NCBI RefSeq assembly: GCF_020615385.1
Contig: NZ_JAJAVB010000002.1
Location: 360,265 to 424,264 of the forward strand
From: Jiella soli
GTDB lineage: Bacteria > Pseudomonadota > Alphaproteobacteria > Rhizobiales > Rhizobiaceae
Direction: 5' to 3'
DNA: 64,000 nt
The notes beneath the pieces are model-generated. The model made no database searches. It was not told the origin of the DNA and was given only the letters and a program-made list of their open reading frames with translations. Shown here piece by piece: positions 51,558-60,884 of the stretch. The position numbers and the translations under genes were made by a program. Positions within the stretch are counted from its first letter, which is position 1; every line of letters starts with the position of its first letter.

Positions 51558-52201
51558 GCACGACGCCGACACACGAGGATCTGGCGAGGCTGAAGCTCGG
51601 CGACATCGTCTATCTCGACGGCCTGATCTACACCGGCCGCGAGGGCGTCTACATGCGGGTTCTGGAGGAAGGCGCTGACCTGCCGCTCGACCTGCCGCGC
51701 GAAAGCGCGGCCAACTTCCACTGCTCGCCCGCGGCGACGGTGCGGCCGGACGGGACCTTCAACATGGGCGCGGTCACGGCGACGGCCTCGTTCCGTTTCA
51801 CCAAGTGGATCGGCCGCTGGCTCGAACTCTCCGGGGCGAAGCTGATCATCGGCAAGGGCGGCATGACGTCGAAGGATTACCGGGAGCACTTCGTCCCGAA
51901 CGGCGCGATCTATCTGACCACCGTCGGCTACGGCACGGGCGCGCTGCTCGGACGCGGCATCAAGTCCGTCAAGGCCGTGCATTGGCGGGCGGAACTCGGT
52001 CTCGCCCAGGCGATGTGGGTGATCGAGGCCGAGAAGATGGGGCCGTTCATCGTCGACAGCGATCTCGATGGCAACAGCCTCTTCGAGCGGGAAAACGCCC
52101 GCATCGCGGCAAACCTCGAAAAGGTCTATGAAGGAACGCGTCCCGCCGTGCTCAAGCGCTTCGGCGAGACCGACGACCGTTCCGATGAAGTCATCGGGTA
52201 G
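51521..52201 (+). CDS. Class I fumarate hydratase, beta subunit (TtdB/FumA C-terminal type)
   Basis: 226-residue partner subunit. GDIVYLDGLIYTGREGVYMR, IIGKGGMTSKDYREHFVPNG and AEKMGPFIVDSDLDGNSLFE are diagnostic of the beta half. ATG 51521 has GGGAG at the right distance and overlaps the alpha gene by 37 bases; longer readings of the frame lie inside the alpha gene. Last gene of the sdh-fum operon. Confidence 0.87.
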   Translation: MEHAAKPQQVRLSTTPTHEDLARLKLGDIVYLDGLIYTGREGVYMRVLEEGADLPLDLPRESAANFHCSPAATVRPDGTFNMGAVTATASFRFTKWIGRWLELSGAKLIIGKGGMTSKDYREHFVPNGAIYLTTVGYGTGALLGRGIKSVKAVHWRAELGLAQAMWVIEAEKMGPFIVDSDLDGNSLFERENARIAANLEKVYEGTRPAVLKRFGETDDRSDEVIG

Positions 52202-52383
52202 GCGACCGTCGTCCGCTTCGATCTCCACGGCGAATTTGGCATAGTGTCAGGCGATGACGGGGAGATGTTCGTTCCAGCGCATCAGTCGGGCGACGCGCCG
52301 GCGGCCGGTCGGCAGGTCATCGAAGCCGAACGTGGGAGGCAGCCTTCGCCGGATTCCGGAAGAGGATCAACTCCAGCGGAACG
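52202..52383. other. Convergent gap, possible decayed frame on the minus strand
   Basis: 182 bases between the fumarase and hpd genes. On the minus strand one frame reads LPTFGFDDLPTGRRRVARLM then RWNEHLPVIA, a TGA, and HYAKFAVEIEADDG, which could be a gene remnant; its family is not recognised. No terminator with a T run seen. Confidence 0.3.
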
Positions 52384-53481
52384 TCATTCTGCTGCCGCGC
52401 CGATGACGCCGCGGTCGATCTGGTCCTGCTCGATCGCCTCGAACAGGGCCTTGAAATTGCCCTCGCCGAAGCCGTCGTCACCCTTGCGCTGGATGAACTC
52501 GAAGAAGATCGGGCCGATCATCGACTTCGAAAAGATCTGCAGGAGGATGCGGGTCTCGCCGCCGTCGACGACGCCCTCCCCGTCGATCAGGATGCCGTGC
52601 TTCGCCATCTTGTCGATCGGCTCCTCATGACCCTTCACCCGCTCCTTCGACAGCGGATAGTAGGTCTCCGGGGGCGCCGGCATGAATTTCAGCCCGCGCT
52701 CGGCGATGGCGTCGGCCGAAGCATAGATGTCGCGGGCGCCGACAGCGATGTGCTGGATGCCCTCGCCATTGTAGCGCTTGAGATATTCGACGATCTGCCC
52801 GGTTTCGCCGCGATCCTCGTTGATCGGGATGCGGATGCGCCCGCACGGACTGGTCAACGCCCGCGAGAACAGGCCGGTGAACTTGCCCTGGATGTCGAAG
52901 AAGCGGATCTCGCGGAAGTTGAACAGCCTGCCATAGAAGTCGAACCAGGTGTCCATGTTGCCCTGGTGGACGTTGTGGGTCAGGTGATCGAGGTAGTAGA
53001 AGCCGACGCCCATGGGATGGGCTGTGCTGTGCCAGTCGAACTCGGCATTATAGACCGAGTGTTCCCGATGGCCGTCGACGAAATAGATCAGGCTGCCGCC
53101 GATACCGCGAATGGCCGGCCAGTCGAGCGTCAGGCCCTCGGTCGCCGGCTCGGCGCCCATCGCCACAGCATGATCGAACGCGTGCTGCGCATCGGCCGTG
53201 CGCCAGCCCATGGCCGGCGCGCAGGGCCCGTGTTCCTCAACGAAGCGCATGGCGTGACTGCCGGGCTCGAAGGTCAGGAGATAGCTGATGTCGCCCTGCT
53301 GCCAGAGCTCCACGGCGCGGCTCTTGTGAGTGGCGACGTGGGCAAAGCCCATCTTCTCGAACTGCGCGCGGATCGCCTCGGGGTCAGGCCCGGCGAATTC
53401 TACGAACTCGAAGCCGTCCGTTCCGGCGGGATTGTCCTTGGTGATACCGGTCATCGGCGCGTCGTGGGGGAACGGTCCCAT
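52384..53481 (-). CDS. hpd: 4-Hydroxyphenylpyruvate dioxygenase
   Basis: 365-residue non-heme Fe(II) enzyme that converts 4-hydroxyphenylpyruvate to homogentisate in tyrosine degradation. Iron ligands fit His in YLDHLTHNVHQGN, His in EGIQHIAVGARD and Glu in GPIFFEFIQRKGDDGFGEGN; the last block is the family signature. ATG 53481 is used because AGGAGGAG precedes it; a longer reading from 53538 has no such site. Divergent from an AsnC-type gene that may regulate it. Confidence 0.95.
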   Translation of the reverse strand: MGPFPHDAPMTGITKDNPAGTDGFEFVEFAGPDPEAIRAQFEKMGFAHVATHKSRAVELWQQGDISYLLTFEPGSHAMRFVEEHGPCAPAMGWRTADAQHAFDHAVAMGAEPATEGLTLDWPAIRGIGGSLIYFVDGHREHSVYNAEFDWHSTAHPMGVGFYYLDHLTHNVHQGNMDTWFDFYGRLFNFREIRFFDIQGKFTGLFSRALTSPCGRIRIPINEDRGETGQIVEYLKRYNGEGIQHIAVGARDIYASADAIAERGLKFMPAPPETYYPLSKERVKGHEEPIDKMAKHGILIDGEGVVDGGETRILLQIFSKSMIGPIFFEFIQRKGDDGFGEGNFKALFEAIEQDQIDRGVIGAAAE

Positions 53482-53603
53482 GGAATTCTCCTCCTGAAAC
53501 TCTGCACTGAGCAAGAGTCTGCGCCAGACGGCGTGCATCGTGCTTGCAAACTGGGCGGCCGCACGGCTTCATATGCACGAAACGCGCACGAAGGTAGGAT
53601 TTC

Positions 53604-54074
53604 ATGCAGAATATGAGCCTCGATCGGTTCGATCATGCCATTCTGCAGGCACTTCAGGAGGATTCCGCGCGCACGAATGGCGATCTCGCGGAGATCGTCA
53701 ATCTCTCGGCGTCGCAGTGCTCGCGCCGGCGAGCCCGGCTCGAGGAAGACGGGGTGATCACCGGCTACACCGCACGGGTGAGCGCCACGGCGCTGGGCTT
53801 CGGCCTCAGGGCCATCACCCGGGTCAACCTCTCGGCCCACAGCGAAAAGAACGCCCAAGGTTTTGCCGACTTCCTCGACCGGCACGAGGAGGTGCGGGCG
53901 GCCTTTTCGGTGTCGGGCGACGCGGACTATGTGCTGATCCTGATGACGCGGGATCTCACCGCCTTTGCCGATTTCATCCACCGGCACCTGCTCCCGCACC
54001 CCCAGGTCAGCCAGGTGCGGTCGGAAATCGTGCTGCTGACGCTGAAGGAGGAGTGCGGCGTGCCGGTCGGCTGA
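53604..54074 (+). CDS. Lrp/AsnC-family transcriptional regulator
   Basis: 156-residue regulator. N-terminal HTH (LDRFDHAILQALQEDSARTN, LSASQCSRRRARLEEDGVI) and C-terminal RAM effector domain (RVNLSAHSEKNAQGFADFLD, AFSVSGDADYVLILMTRDL). Divergent from hpd across 122 bases, so local control of tyrosine breakdown in response to an aromatic amino acid is likely. Ends before a UUCG-containing bulged hairpin (54078-54096). Confidence 0.9.
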   Translation: MQNMSLDRFDHAILQALQEDSARTNGDLAEIVNLSASQCSRRRARLEEDGVITGYTARVSATALGFGLRAITRVNLSAHSEKNAQGFADFLDRHEEVRAAFSVSGDADYVLILMTRDLTAFADFIHRHLLPHPQVSQVRSEIVLLTLKEECGVPVG

Positions 54075-54115
54075 ACGGGATTCCTTCGAAGGATCCGCGA
54101 CGGCTTCGGCCAGCC

Positions 54116-54742
54116 TTACGCCGTAATGGGCTGGTGGTTCTCCGGCCGCGCCCGGTCGAACGCCTCCGTGGCGAGACAGACCGCCTCGACCGCCACGCAT
54201 TTGGGATAGGCGCCAAGTGCGACGCCCCAGCGCCGGGCGTTGTAGAGCTGCGGGATGAGGCAGAGATCAGCGATGCTCGGCGCCTCGCCGACGCAATAAG
54301 GGCCATTCGGATCGAGGCAGGCCTCCACGGCGGCGAGTCCCCTCGCCATGACGGACCGGTTCCAGTCTGTCCGCGCGTCCTTCCCGCCCATTGTCTCGAC
54401 CCGCGACAGCACCGACGGATTGCAGAGCGGATGGATGTCCATGGCGATGATCGTGGCGATCTGCATCGTCCGCGCCCGGCATGCGGGATCGGCCGGATGG
54501 ACCGAGGGCTCCGGCGCCTTCGCGTCAAGCCAGTCGAGGATGGCGAAGGACTGGCTGAGCTTGAGGTCGCCGTCGACGAGCACCGGCAGGAAGCCTTGCG
54601 GGTTGAGCGCCGTGAAGGCCGCGCCGCGATGCTCGCCCGCGAGGATGTCGACGGGCACCAGTTCGGCGTCGAGGCCCTTGAGGTTGAGGGCGATCCGGAC
54701 GCGGTAGCTCGCCGAGGACCGCCAGTAATGGTAGAGCTTCAT
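54116..54742 (-). CDS. maiA: Maleylacetoacetate isomerase (zeta-class GST)
   Basis: 208-residue glutathione-dependent isomerase converting maleylacetoacetate to fumarylacetoacetate. N-terminal thioredoxin fold with YHYWRSSASYRVRIALNLKG (active-site SSxS motif) and LNPQGFLPVLVDGDLKLSQS (glutathione site), then a helical C-terminal domain. ATG 54742 lies 7 bases after the fahA stop; the open frame extends upstream but only inside fahA. Confidence 0.93.
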   Translation of the reverse strand: MKLYHYWRSSASYRVRIALNLKGLDAELVPVDILAGEHRGAAFTALNPQGFLPVLVDGDLKLSQSFAILDWLDAKAPEPSVHPADPACRARTMQIATIIAMDIHPLCNPSVLSRVETMGGKDARTDWNRSVMARGLAAVEACLDPNGPYCVGEAPSIADLCLIPQLYNARRWGVALGAYPKCVAVEAVCLATEAFDRARPENHQPITA

Positions 54743-54749
54743 GGCGCCT

Positions 54750-55772
54750 TCAGGCACCCTTTTCGAGCGTCTGTTCGATGGCGCCAAAGATCGAATGACC
54801 GGATGTGTCCGCCATCTCGATGCGGACGGTGTCGCCGAAGGCCATGAAGGGAGTTTTCGCCGCGCCGCTTTCGATGGTCTCGACCATGCGAATCTCGGCG
54901 AGGCAGGAATAACCGACGCCGCCGGCCGCGATCGGCTGTCCCGGCCCGCCGTCGCTGCCCCTGTTGGAGACCGTTCCCGAGCCGATGATCGTGCCGGCCG
55001 AAAGCGGCCGGGTCTTCGCGGCATGTGCAATGAGTTTGGGAAAATCGAAGGTCATGTCGGTGCCGGCATCCGCCTTGCCGAAGGATTCCCCGTTCAAGGA
55101 GACGAGAAGGGGCAGCGACAGCCTGCCGCTGTCCCAAGCCGCGCCCAGTTCGTCCGGCGTCACGGCCACCGGCGAAAAGGCGGAAGACGGCTTGGCCTGA
55201 AAGAAGCCGAAGCCCTTGCCCAGTTCGCCGGGGATCAGGCCGCGAAGGGATACGTCGTTGACCAGCATGACGAGACGGATCGCGTCGCGGCAGGTGGTCT
55301 CGTCCGCGCCGAGCGGCACATCGTCGACCACGACCGCAATCTCGGCCTCGAAGTCGACGCCCCAGGCCGGCACCGCCTCGGCAGGGAAGCGGATCGGGTC
55401 GCGCGGTGGCAGGAAGCTGTCGGAGCCGCCCTGATACATCAGGGGATCGGTCCAGAAGCTCTCCGGCATCTCCGCGCCCCGCGCCTTCCGCACCAGCTCG
55501 ACGTGGTTCACATAGGCCGAGCCGTCGGCCCACTGATAAGCGCGCGGCAGCGGCGAATGGGCATCGTGCTCGTGGAAGCGCATGGTCGGCTGGCCACCGG
55601 CCTCGATTCCCTCCGCTACGCCTGCGAGGCGCGGGGCGACGTGTTCCCAGTCGTCCAGCGCCGCCTGTAGGGTGCGGGCGATGTGCGGCACCTCCGAACA
55701 GCGGGTGAGGTCCTTCGAGACGACCACCAGCCGGCCGTCGCGCGTCGTGTCCTTCAAGGTACCGAGTTTCAT
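54750..55772 (-). CDS. fahA: Fumarylacetoacetate hydrolase family protein
   Basis: 340-residue FAH-fold hydrolase. GVDFEAEIAVVVDDVPLG supplies the metal-binding acidic residues; GFGFFQAKPSSAFSPVAVTP and IIGSGTVSNRGSDGG are further conserved blocks. By position between maiA and hmgA it should cleave fumarylacetoacetate to fumarate and acetoacetate. It is shorter than the ~420-residue eukaryotic-type enzyme, as is usual for this bacterial branch. Confidence 0.9.
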   Translation of the reverse strand: MKLGTLKDTTRDGRLVVVSKDLTRCSEVPHIARTLQAALDDWEHVAPRLAGVAEGIEAGGQPTMRFHEHDAHSPLPRAYQWADGSAYVNHVELVRKARGAEMPESFWTDPLMYQGGSDSFLPPRDPIRFPAEAVPAWGVDFEAEIAVVVDDVPLGADETTCRDAIRLVMLVNDVSLRGLIPGELGKGFGFFQAKPSSAFSPVAVTPDELGAAWDSGRLSLPLLVSLNGESFGKADAGTDMTFDFPKLIAHAAKTRPLSAGTIIGSGTVSNRGSDGGPGQPIAAGGVGYSCLAEIRMVETIESGAAKTPFMAFGDTVRIEMADTSGHSIFGAIEQTLEKGA

Positions 55773-55779
55773 GCCGTCC

Positions 55780-57093
55780 TCATTTCACGCCGGGGGTGCC
55801 GTCGAATTTCTTGTCGAGACTGGTCCAGCAATCGACGTAGTCGTCCTGCAGCGGCGCCTCTTTGGCGGCCCAGGCGGTCAGCTGCTGGGGAAAACGGGTC
55901 TCGAACATGAAGCTCATCGTCTCGTCGAGCTTTTCCGCCTTCAGTTCGGAGTTCGAGGCGCCCTCGAAGGCGTTCCGGTCCGGCCCGTGGGGCAGCATGC
56001 AATTGTGCAGGCTCATGCCGCCGGGCACGAAGCCCTTCGGCTTGGCGTCGTAGATACCGTAGATGTTGCCCATCAGCTCGCTCATCACGTTCTTGTGGTA
56101 CCACGGCGGGCGGAAGGAATGTTCGGCCACCATCCACCGCTCACGAAAAAGAACGAAGTCGATGTTGGCCGTCCCCTCGACGCCTGATGGCGCGGTGAGC
56201 ACCGTGAAGATCGACGGATCGGGATGGTCGAAGAGGATCGCGCCCACCGGCGAATAGGTTCGAAGATCGTATTTCCATGGCGCGTAATTGCCGTGCCAGG
56301 CGACGACGTCGAGGGGTGAGTGATCGATCGACGAGCGATGGAAGCTCCCGCACCACTTGATCGTCACCGTGCTCGGCGTGTCGCGGTCCTCGAAGGCGGC
56401 GACCGGCGTCTTGAAGTCGCGCGGATTGGCCATGCAGTTGGCGCCGATCGGGCCGCGGTTCGGCAGGTCGAACTTCTGGCCATAGTTCTCGCAGACGAAA
56501 CCGCGGCACGGCCCCTCCAGCACCTCCACCCGATAGACGAGGCCGCGCGGCAGGACGCAGATCTCCTTCGGCTCGACGTCGATGACTCCGAGTTCGGTCA
56601 CGAAACGCAGCCGCCCCTCCTGCGGCACGACCAGAATCTCGCCGTCGGCGGAGTAGAAATACTCGTCGACCATCGACGCGGTGACGAGATAGACATGGGC
56701 CGCCATGCCGGTCTGGGTATTGACGTCGCCGGCGGTCGTCACCGTGCGCATGCCGGTGATCCAGGTGAGCGGCTCCGTCGAATGCGGCACCGGGTCCCAG
56801 CGATATTGGCCAAGCGAGATGACGTCCGGATCGACGTTCGGAGCGCTCTTCCACAGTGGCAGGGCGATCTTCTCGAAGCGCCCGGTATGCTTCACCGAGG
56901 GCCGGATGCGATAGCACCAGGTCCGCTCGTTCTGGCCACGCGGCGCGGTAAAGGCGGTGCCCGACAGCTGCTCGGCATAAAGGCCGTAGGCGCATTTCTG
57001 TGGGGAGTTCTGGCCTTGCGGGAGTGCGCCCGGCAACGCCTCGGTTTCGAAGTCGTTGCCGAAGCCCGGCATGTAGTGCGCGGTGCGGTCCAT
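55780..57093 (-). CDS. hmgA: Homogentisate 1,2-dioxygenase
   Basis: 437-residue Fe(II) ring-cleavage enzyme producing maleylacetoacetate. [20 protein letters not shown] and [20 protein letters not shown] are the N-terminal signature; [19 protein letters not shown] and [15 protein letters not shown] supply iron ligands and catalytic His. ATG 57093 is chosen because GGGGAGG precedes it; an open extension to 57165 crosses the operator-like sequence. First gene of the hmgA-fahA-maiA operon, divergent from a MarR gene. Confidence 0.95.
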   Translation of the reverse strand: MDRTAHYMPGFGNDFETEALPGALPQGQNSPQKCAYGLYAEQLSGTAFTAPRGQNERTWCYRIRPSVKHTGRFEKIALPLWKSAPNVDPDVISLGQYRWDPVPHSTEPLTWITGMRTVTTAGDVNTQTGMAAHVYLVTASMVDEYFYSADGEILVVPQEGRLRFVTELGVIDVEPKEICVLPRGLVYRVEVLEGPCRGFVCENYGQKFDLPNRGPIGANCMANPRDFKTPVAAFEDRDTPSTVTIKWCGSFHRSSIDHSPLDVVAWHGNYAPWKYDLRTYSPVGAILFDHPDPSIFTVLTAPSGVEGTANIDFVLFRERWMVAEHSFRPPWYHKNVMSELMGNIYGIYDAKPKGFVPGGMSLHNCMLPHGPDRNAFEGASNSELKAEKLDETMSFMFETRFPQQLTAWAAKEAPLQDDYVDCWTSLDKKFDGTPGVK

Positions 57094-57143
57094 CTTCGCC
57101 TCCCCGGCTCGATTGCTTGCAGACTTGTCACCCGAAAGGGTAT

Positions 57144-57161
57144 TGGTCCAAATTGTAACCA
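57144..57161. promoter_or_regulatory. Candidate MarR operator between hmgA and the MarR gene
   Basis: TGGTCCAAATTGTAACCA: outer arms TGGT/ACCA and centre AATT are symmetric. It sits in the 89-base divergent gap, 22 bases before the MarR start and 51 before hmgA, well placed to control both. Confidence 0.45.
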
Positions 57162-57182
57162 TCAAGGGCGGGCTCCCGCGGA

Positions 57183-57620
57183 ATGCATCTCGACGACTTC
57201 GTCCCCTACCGCCTCAACATCATCGCAGAGCTGATGAGCCGCCGGGTGATGCCGGTCTATCGCGACAGCGAGGGGATGACCCGCCCGGAATGGCGCGTTC
57301 TCGCCCATCTCGCGCGGCTGGGAACCGCCACCGCCAAGGAGCTCGGCACCGCGAGCGCGATGCACAAGACCAAGGTCAGCAGGGCCCTGCAGGATCTCGA
57401 GACACGGCGCTGGATCAAGCGCACGAAAAGCGAGGACGACCGGCGGTTCAACCAAGTCGCGATCACCCCCGTGGGCCGCAAGGCGCACGACACGATCTTC
57501 CCGCAGATGGTCGCGCGATCCGACGAGATTCTCGCCGATCTGGCGCCGGAGGAACGGCGCACCGTCGAACTGGCCTTGACGGCCTTCGAGCGGGTGCTTG
57601 ATGCGCCCTCATTGCGCTGA
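57183..57620 (+). CDS. MarR-family transcriptional regulator
   Basis: 145-residue winged-helix regulator: [40 protein letters not shown] and [19 protein letters not shown] form the DNA-binding core. Its place opposite hmgA suggests a homogentisate-responsive repressor like HmgR (inference). The 3' end overlaps the IclR gene tail-to-tail by 12 bases. Confidence 0.88.
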   Translation: MHLDDFVPYRLNIIAELMSRRVMPVYRDSEGMTRPEWRVLAHLARLGTATAKELGTASAMHKTKVSRALQDLETRRWIKRTKSEDDRRFNQVAITPVGRKAHDTIFPQMVARSDEILADLAPEERRTVELALTAFERVLDAPSLR

Positions 57621-58433
57621 ATCGGCCCGGTAGCCGAGCCTCGACGAAAGGTCTCGCGCCGCCTTTCGGACGGCGCCCGCGACCGGTCCGGCAATCGCGG
57701 CATCGAACGCCGCCGAGGGCCCGAGCGTCGTCAACACCCCGGCAAGACCGCCCCGGTCATCGAGGACGGGCGCGGCGATCGCGGAGATGCCCGGCAGGAG
57801 CAGCCCCTCGATGCGGGCCATGCCCTCGGCGGCAACGCCGGCCGCGATCGTCTCCCGCAACCGCTCCGCTCCGACCATGTCGGTGCCCTGCTCTGCGGCC
57901 AGCCGCCGCACCACCGGCAGGGGCGATCCGAACGCGCAGACGACGCGGCCTGTGGCGGAGGTGGCGAGCGGCAGGATCGAGCCCGGCCGGACGTTGACGA
58001 CGACTGCGTCGAGTGCCTCCGACTGTCGCACCACAGTTGCCCCGCCATCGCCGAGCACCGCACAGAAGGCGGAAAATCCGGTCTGGTCACGGATGCTTTC
58101 GAGGTATTCGCCGGACAGAGCCACGACATCCATCTGCCGCAACGCCGAGAGTCCGATCCGCATCGCACCGGTGCCGAGCCGATAGACGCCGGACGGCTCC
58201 TGCTCGGCAAGCCCAGCGGCGATCAGTCCGATGAGATAGCGATGCGCCTTGGCCGGAGCAATCCCGGCGGCCCGGGCGACGTCTCCCAGCTGCGAGGCCC
58301 GGCCGAGACCGGAGAGCGCGTAGAGGACCGCAGCCGCGGTCTCGACCGACTGCACCCCGCGCCGTGCCTCTCCCGGACCGCCATCCGGCTCCTCGCGATC
58401 CGTCAACACGCACCTCTCCATTGACAACTCCAT
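57609..58433 (-). CDS. IclR-family transcriptional regulator
   Basis: 274-residue regulator with N-terminal HTH (GVQSVETAAAVLYALSGLGR, AAGIAPAKAHRYLIGLIAAG) and C-terminal GAF-like effector domain (FCAVLGDGGATVVRQSEA, LPLATSATGRVVCAFGSPLP, GISAIAAPVLDDRGGLAGVL). ATG 58433 or ATG 58421 may be the start; the second has GGAG 6-9 bases before. It lies 36 bases from the divergent P450 gene and is therefore its likely regulator. Confidence 0.88.
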   Translation of the reverse strand: MELSMERCVLTDREEPDGGPGEARRGVQSVETAAAVLYALSGLGRASQLGDVARAAGIAPAKAHRYLIGLIAAGLAEQEPSGVYRLGTGAMRIGLSALRQMDVVALSGEYLESIRDQTGFSAFCAVLGDGGATVVRQSEALDAVVVNVRPGSILPLATSATGRVVCAFGSPLPVVRRLAAEQGTDMVGAERLRETIAAGVAAEGMARIEGLLLPGISAIAAPVLDDRGGLAGVLTTLGPSAAFDAAIAGPVAGAVRKAARDLSSRLGYRADSAQ

Positions 58434-58435
58434 AA

Positions 58436-58447
58436 CCTGATATCACC
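58436..58447. promoter_or_regulatory. Short palindrome in the iclR/P450 gap
   Basis: CCTGATATCACC contains the perfect palindrome TGATATCA (58438-58445), directly before the IclR start and 23-34 bases before the P450 start. With only 36 bases between the genes, promoters must overlap the coding ends; this is the only symmetric element seen. Confidence 0.35.
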
Positions 58448-58469
58448 ATGCGTAATTGGGAGGAAGTTC

Positions 58470-59780
58470 ATGACGGCATCATTCGACGGCGCGCTCGCGC
58501 CTGATCTTTCGCGGGTCGAAGGTCCGGCGGACGGCGACGGCGTCGCGCTTCCAGCGAAGAGTTTCGATCTCCGCGCCCTGCCCGCCTCGTTCCACGACGA
58601 CCCCTACCGGACGTATCGCGCTCTTCGCGAGACGGAGCCGGTCAAGCGGTTGCCGGACGGACAGGGCGTGTTCCTGACCCGGCACGCGGACTGCCTCGCG
58701 GTCTACAAGGACACGCGCCTCTTCACCTCAAGCAAGACCGACGAGTTCCGGCCGAAATTCGGTGCGACGCCGCTCTACGAGCATCACACGACGAGCCTTG
58801 TCTTCAACGACGCGCCGCTGCACACGCGGGTCCGCAAGATCATCGCCGGCGCGCTGACACCTCGCGCGATCGCCGCCATGGAAGATGGTCTCCGCGCACT
58901 GGTCGGCGAACTCGTCGACCGCCTTCGTGAAAAGGCGGCAAATGGCCGGCAAGTCGATCTGATCGAGGACTTCGCCTCGGCCATCCCGGTGGAGATCATC
59001 GGCAATCTCCTTGCCGTTCCCCATGCCGAGCGCGGCCCCTTGCGCGACTGGTCGCTGGCGATCCTCGGGGCGCTCGAGCCGGTGCTGACCGGCGAGCAGC
59101 TGGCGCGCGGCAATGCCGCCGTGACCGAGTTCACCGCCTATCTGACCGGCCTCGTCGGCGAACGCCGGCAAAACCCCGGCGACCCGGCGACGGACGTTCT
59201 GACCCGGCTGATCCTCGGGGAGACCGGCGGCGAGACGCTGAGCGCCTCCGAACTCCTGCAGAACTGCATCTTCATCCTCAATGCCGGGCACGAGACCACC
59301 ACCAACATGATCGGCAACGCGCTGGTGCTGCTCTGCGAATGGCCGCAGGAGCGGGCCCGGCTGATCGCCGATCCGTCGCTGATGCGCACCGCGGTCGAGG
59401 AGGTGCTGCGCTTCGAAAGCTCGAACCAGCTGGGCAATCGCGCGGCCTCGGAAGACTGCGAGATCGGCGAAACCCCAATCCCGGCCGGAACGAGCATTAC
59501 GCTCTGCATCGGCGCGGCGAACCGCGACCCGCAGGCCTTCGCCGACCCGGACCGCTTCGACGTCGGGCGGCAGCCGAACCGCCACCTCGCCTTCGGAATG
59601 GGGCCGCATCAGTGCGCCGGCATGAATCTCGCCCGGCTCGAGGGCCGGATTGCGCTGGAGATGTTCCTCGCGGCGTTCCCCGACTATCGTCTCGCCGGCG
59701 CGCCGGTCAGAGGCGGCCGGGTGCGGTTTCGCGGCTACCAGTCGATCCCGGCGGAGCTGACGCCGCAGACGGCACGATAG
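58470..59780 (+). CDS. Cytochrome P450
   Basis: 436-residue soluble bacterial P450. I-helix ILNAGHETTTNMIGNAL with the acid-alcohol pair (Glu-Thr), ExxR in EEVLRFESS, and the heme-binding loop HLAFGMGPHQCAGMNLAR with the thiolate Cys. No membrane anchor. No ferredoxin or reductase gene is adjacent, so redox partners must come from elsewhere. GGGAGGAAG precedes the ATG. Only 78 bases from the TRAP receptor gene, suggesting that it acts on the compound the TRAP system imports. Confidence 0.93.
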   Translation: MTASFDGALAPDLSRVEGPADGDGVALPAKSFDLRALPASFHDDPYRTYRALRETEPVKRLPDGQGVFLTRHADCLAVYKDTRLFTSSKTDEFRPKFGATPLYEHHTTSLVFNDAPLHTRVRKIIAGALTPRAIAAMEDGLRALVGELVDRLREKAANGRQVDLIEDFASAIPVEIIGNLLAVPHAERGPLRDWSLAILGALEPVLTGEQLARGNAAVTEFTAYLTGLVGERRQNPGDPATDVLTRLILGETGGETLSASELLQNCIFILNAGHETTTNMIGNALVLLCEWPQERARLIADPSLMRTAVEEVLRFESSNQLGNRAASEDCEIGETPIPAGTSITLCIGAANRDPQAFADPDRFDVGRQPNRHLAFGMGPHQCAGMNLARLEGRIALEMFLAAFPDYRLAGAPVRGGRVRFRGYQSIPAELTPQTAR

Positions 59781-59858
59781 ACAGTTACAAAAGCTGCGAC
59801 CAAAAACCGGCGGGGATGCTATCACCGCCGACAACAGGCAGATTTCTCGGGAGGAAAC

Positions 59859-60884
59859 ATGCTCAAGACCCTCGGGCGCACCGCGCTCTGTTCGCTCGTC
59901 TCGGCCGCCGCGCTGACGGCGGGTCCCGCCTCGGCAGAGACGAAGCTGAAGCTCAGCCACTACCTGCCGCCGGTTCACGGCATCCAGACCGACTTCGTCC
60001 AACCATGGACGGAGGACGTTTCGAAATGCACGGGCGGAGAGGTGACCTTCGAGGTCTATCCGGGTGGCACGCAGCTCGGCAACGTCGCCAAGCAGCAGGA
60101 GCAGGTGCTGGCGGGCGTCGTCGATCTCGCGGTCGGTCTGAGCGGCATTCCGCGCGGACGCTTCCCGCGGACCTCGATCGTCGAGATGCCGTTCCTGACC
60201 AAAGATGCGGGCGCCGCGAGCCAGACCCTCTGGGATCTTTATCCCAACTATCTCTCCGACGAGTACAAGGGTCTGAAGGTGCTGGCCCTCTTCGCCCACA
60301 ATGGCGGCCTGATCCACACCACCGCCAAGAAGGTCGAGACGATGGACGACCTGAAGGGCCTGCGCATCCGCACGCCGAGCCCGGCCATCTCCGACATGCT
60401 CACCTATCTCGGCGCAACGCCGCAAGGCCTGCCGCCAGGCGAGGTCTATGAGAGCCTGCAGAAGGGCGTAATCGATGGCACAGTGTTCCCGTGGGATCCG
60501 GTGGCCTCCTTCGGCCTCAACGAGGTGCTGAAGTATCATCTCGACGCAGGCGCCTACACTGTTCCCTTCTTCTTCGTGATGAACCAGCGCAAATACGACG
60601 CCCTGCCCGAAAACGTACGCGCCTGCATCGACAAATATTCCGGCGAGGCGCTGGTCTCGAAGTTCGGCGACTGGTGGGACAAGTGGGACGCGGTCGGCCG
60701 CAAGCAGGCGGAAGACGCTGGCCATGTCATTTCCAAGCTCAGCCCCGAGGAGCGGGACCGCTGGCGCGAGGCGCTGAAGCCGATGATCAGCGCCTATCTC
60801 GCCAAGGTGAAGGCGTCGGGCGTCGACAACGCAGACGAAATCTACAAGGCGATGCAGGAGACGATCGCCAAATATGAGAAGTGA
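59859..60884 (+). CDS. TRAP transporter solute-binding protein (DctP family)
   Basis: 341-residue periplasmic receptor. Signal peptide ending near ASAET; mature blocks KLSHYLPPVHGIQTDFVQPW, DLKGLRIRTPSPAISDML (with the carboxylate-binding Arg) and LPPGEVYESLQKGVIDGTVF are typical DctP. Strong GGGAGG site before ATG. The ligand is probably an organic acid, perhaps aromatic or terpenoid given the P450 (inference). Confidence 0.92.
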   Translation: MLKTLGRTALCSLVSAAALTAGPASAETKLKLSHYLPPVHGIQTDFVQPWTEDVSKCTGGEVTFEVYPGGTQLGNVAKQQEQVLAGVVDLAVGLSGIPRGRFPRTSIVEMPFLTKDAGAASQTLWDLYPNYLSDEYKGLKVLALFAHNGGLIHTTAKKVETMDDLKGLRIRTPSPAISDMLTYLGATPQGLPPGEVYESLQKGVIDGTVFPWDPVASFGLNEVLKYHLDAGAYTVPFFFVMNQRKYDALPENVRACIDKYSGEALVSKFGDWWDKWDAVGRKQAEDAGHVISKLSPEERDRWREALKPMISAYLAKVKASGVDNADEIYKAMQETIAKYEK

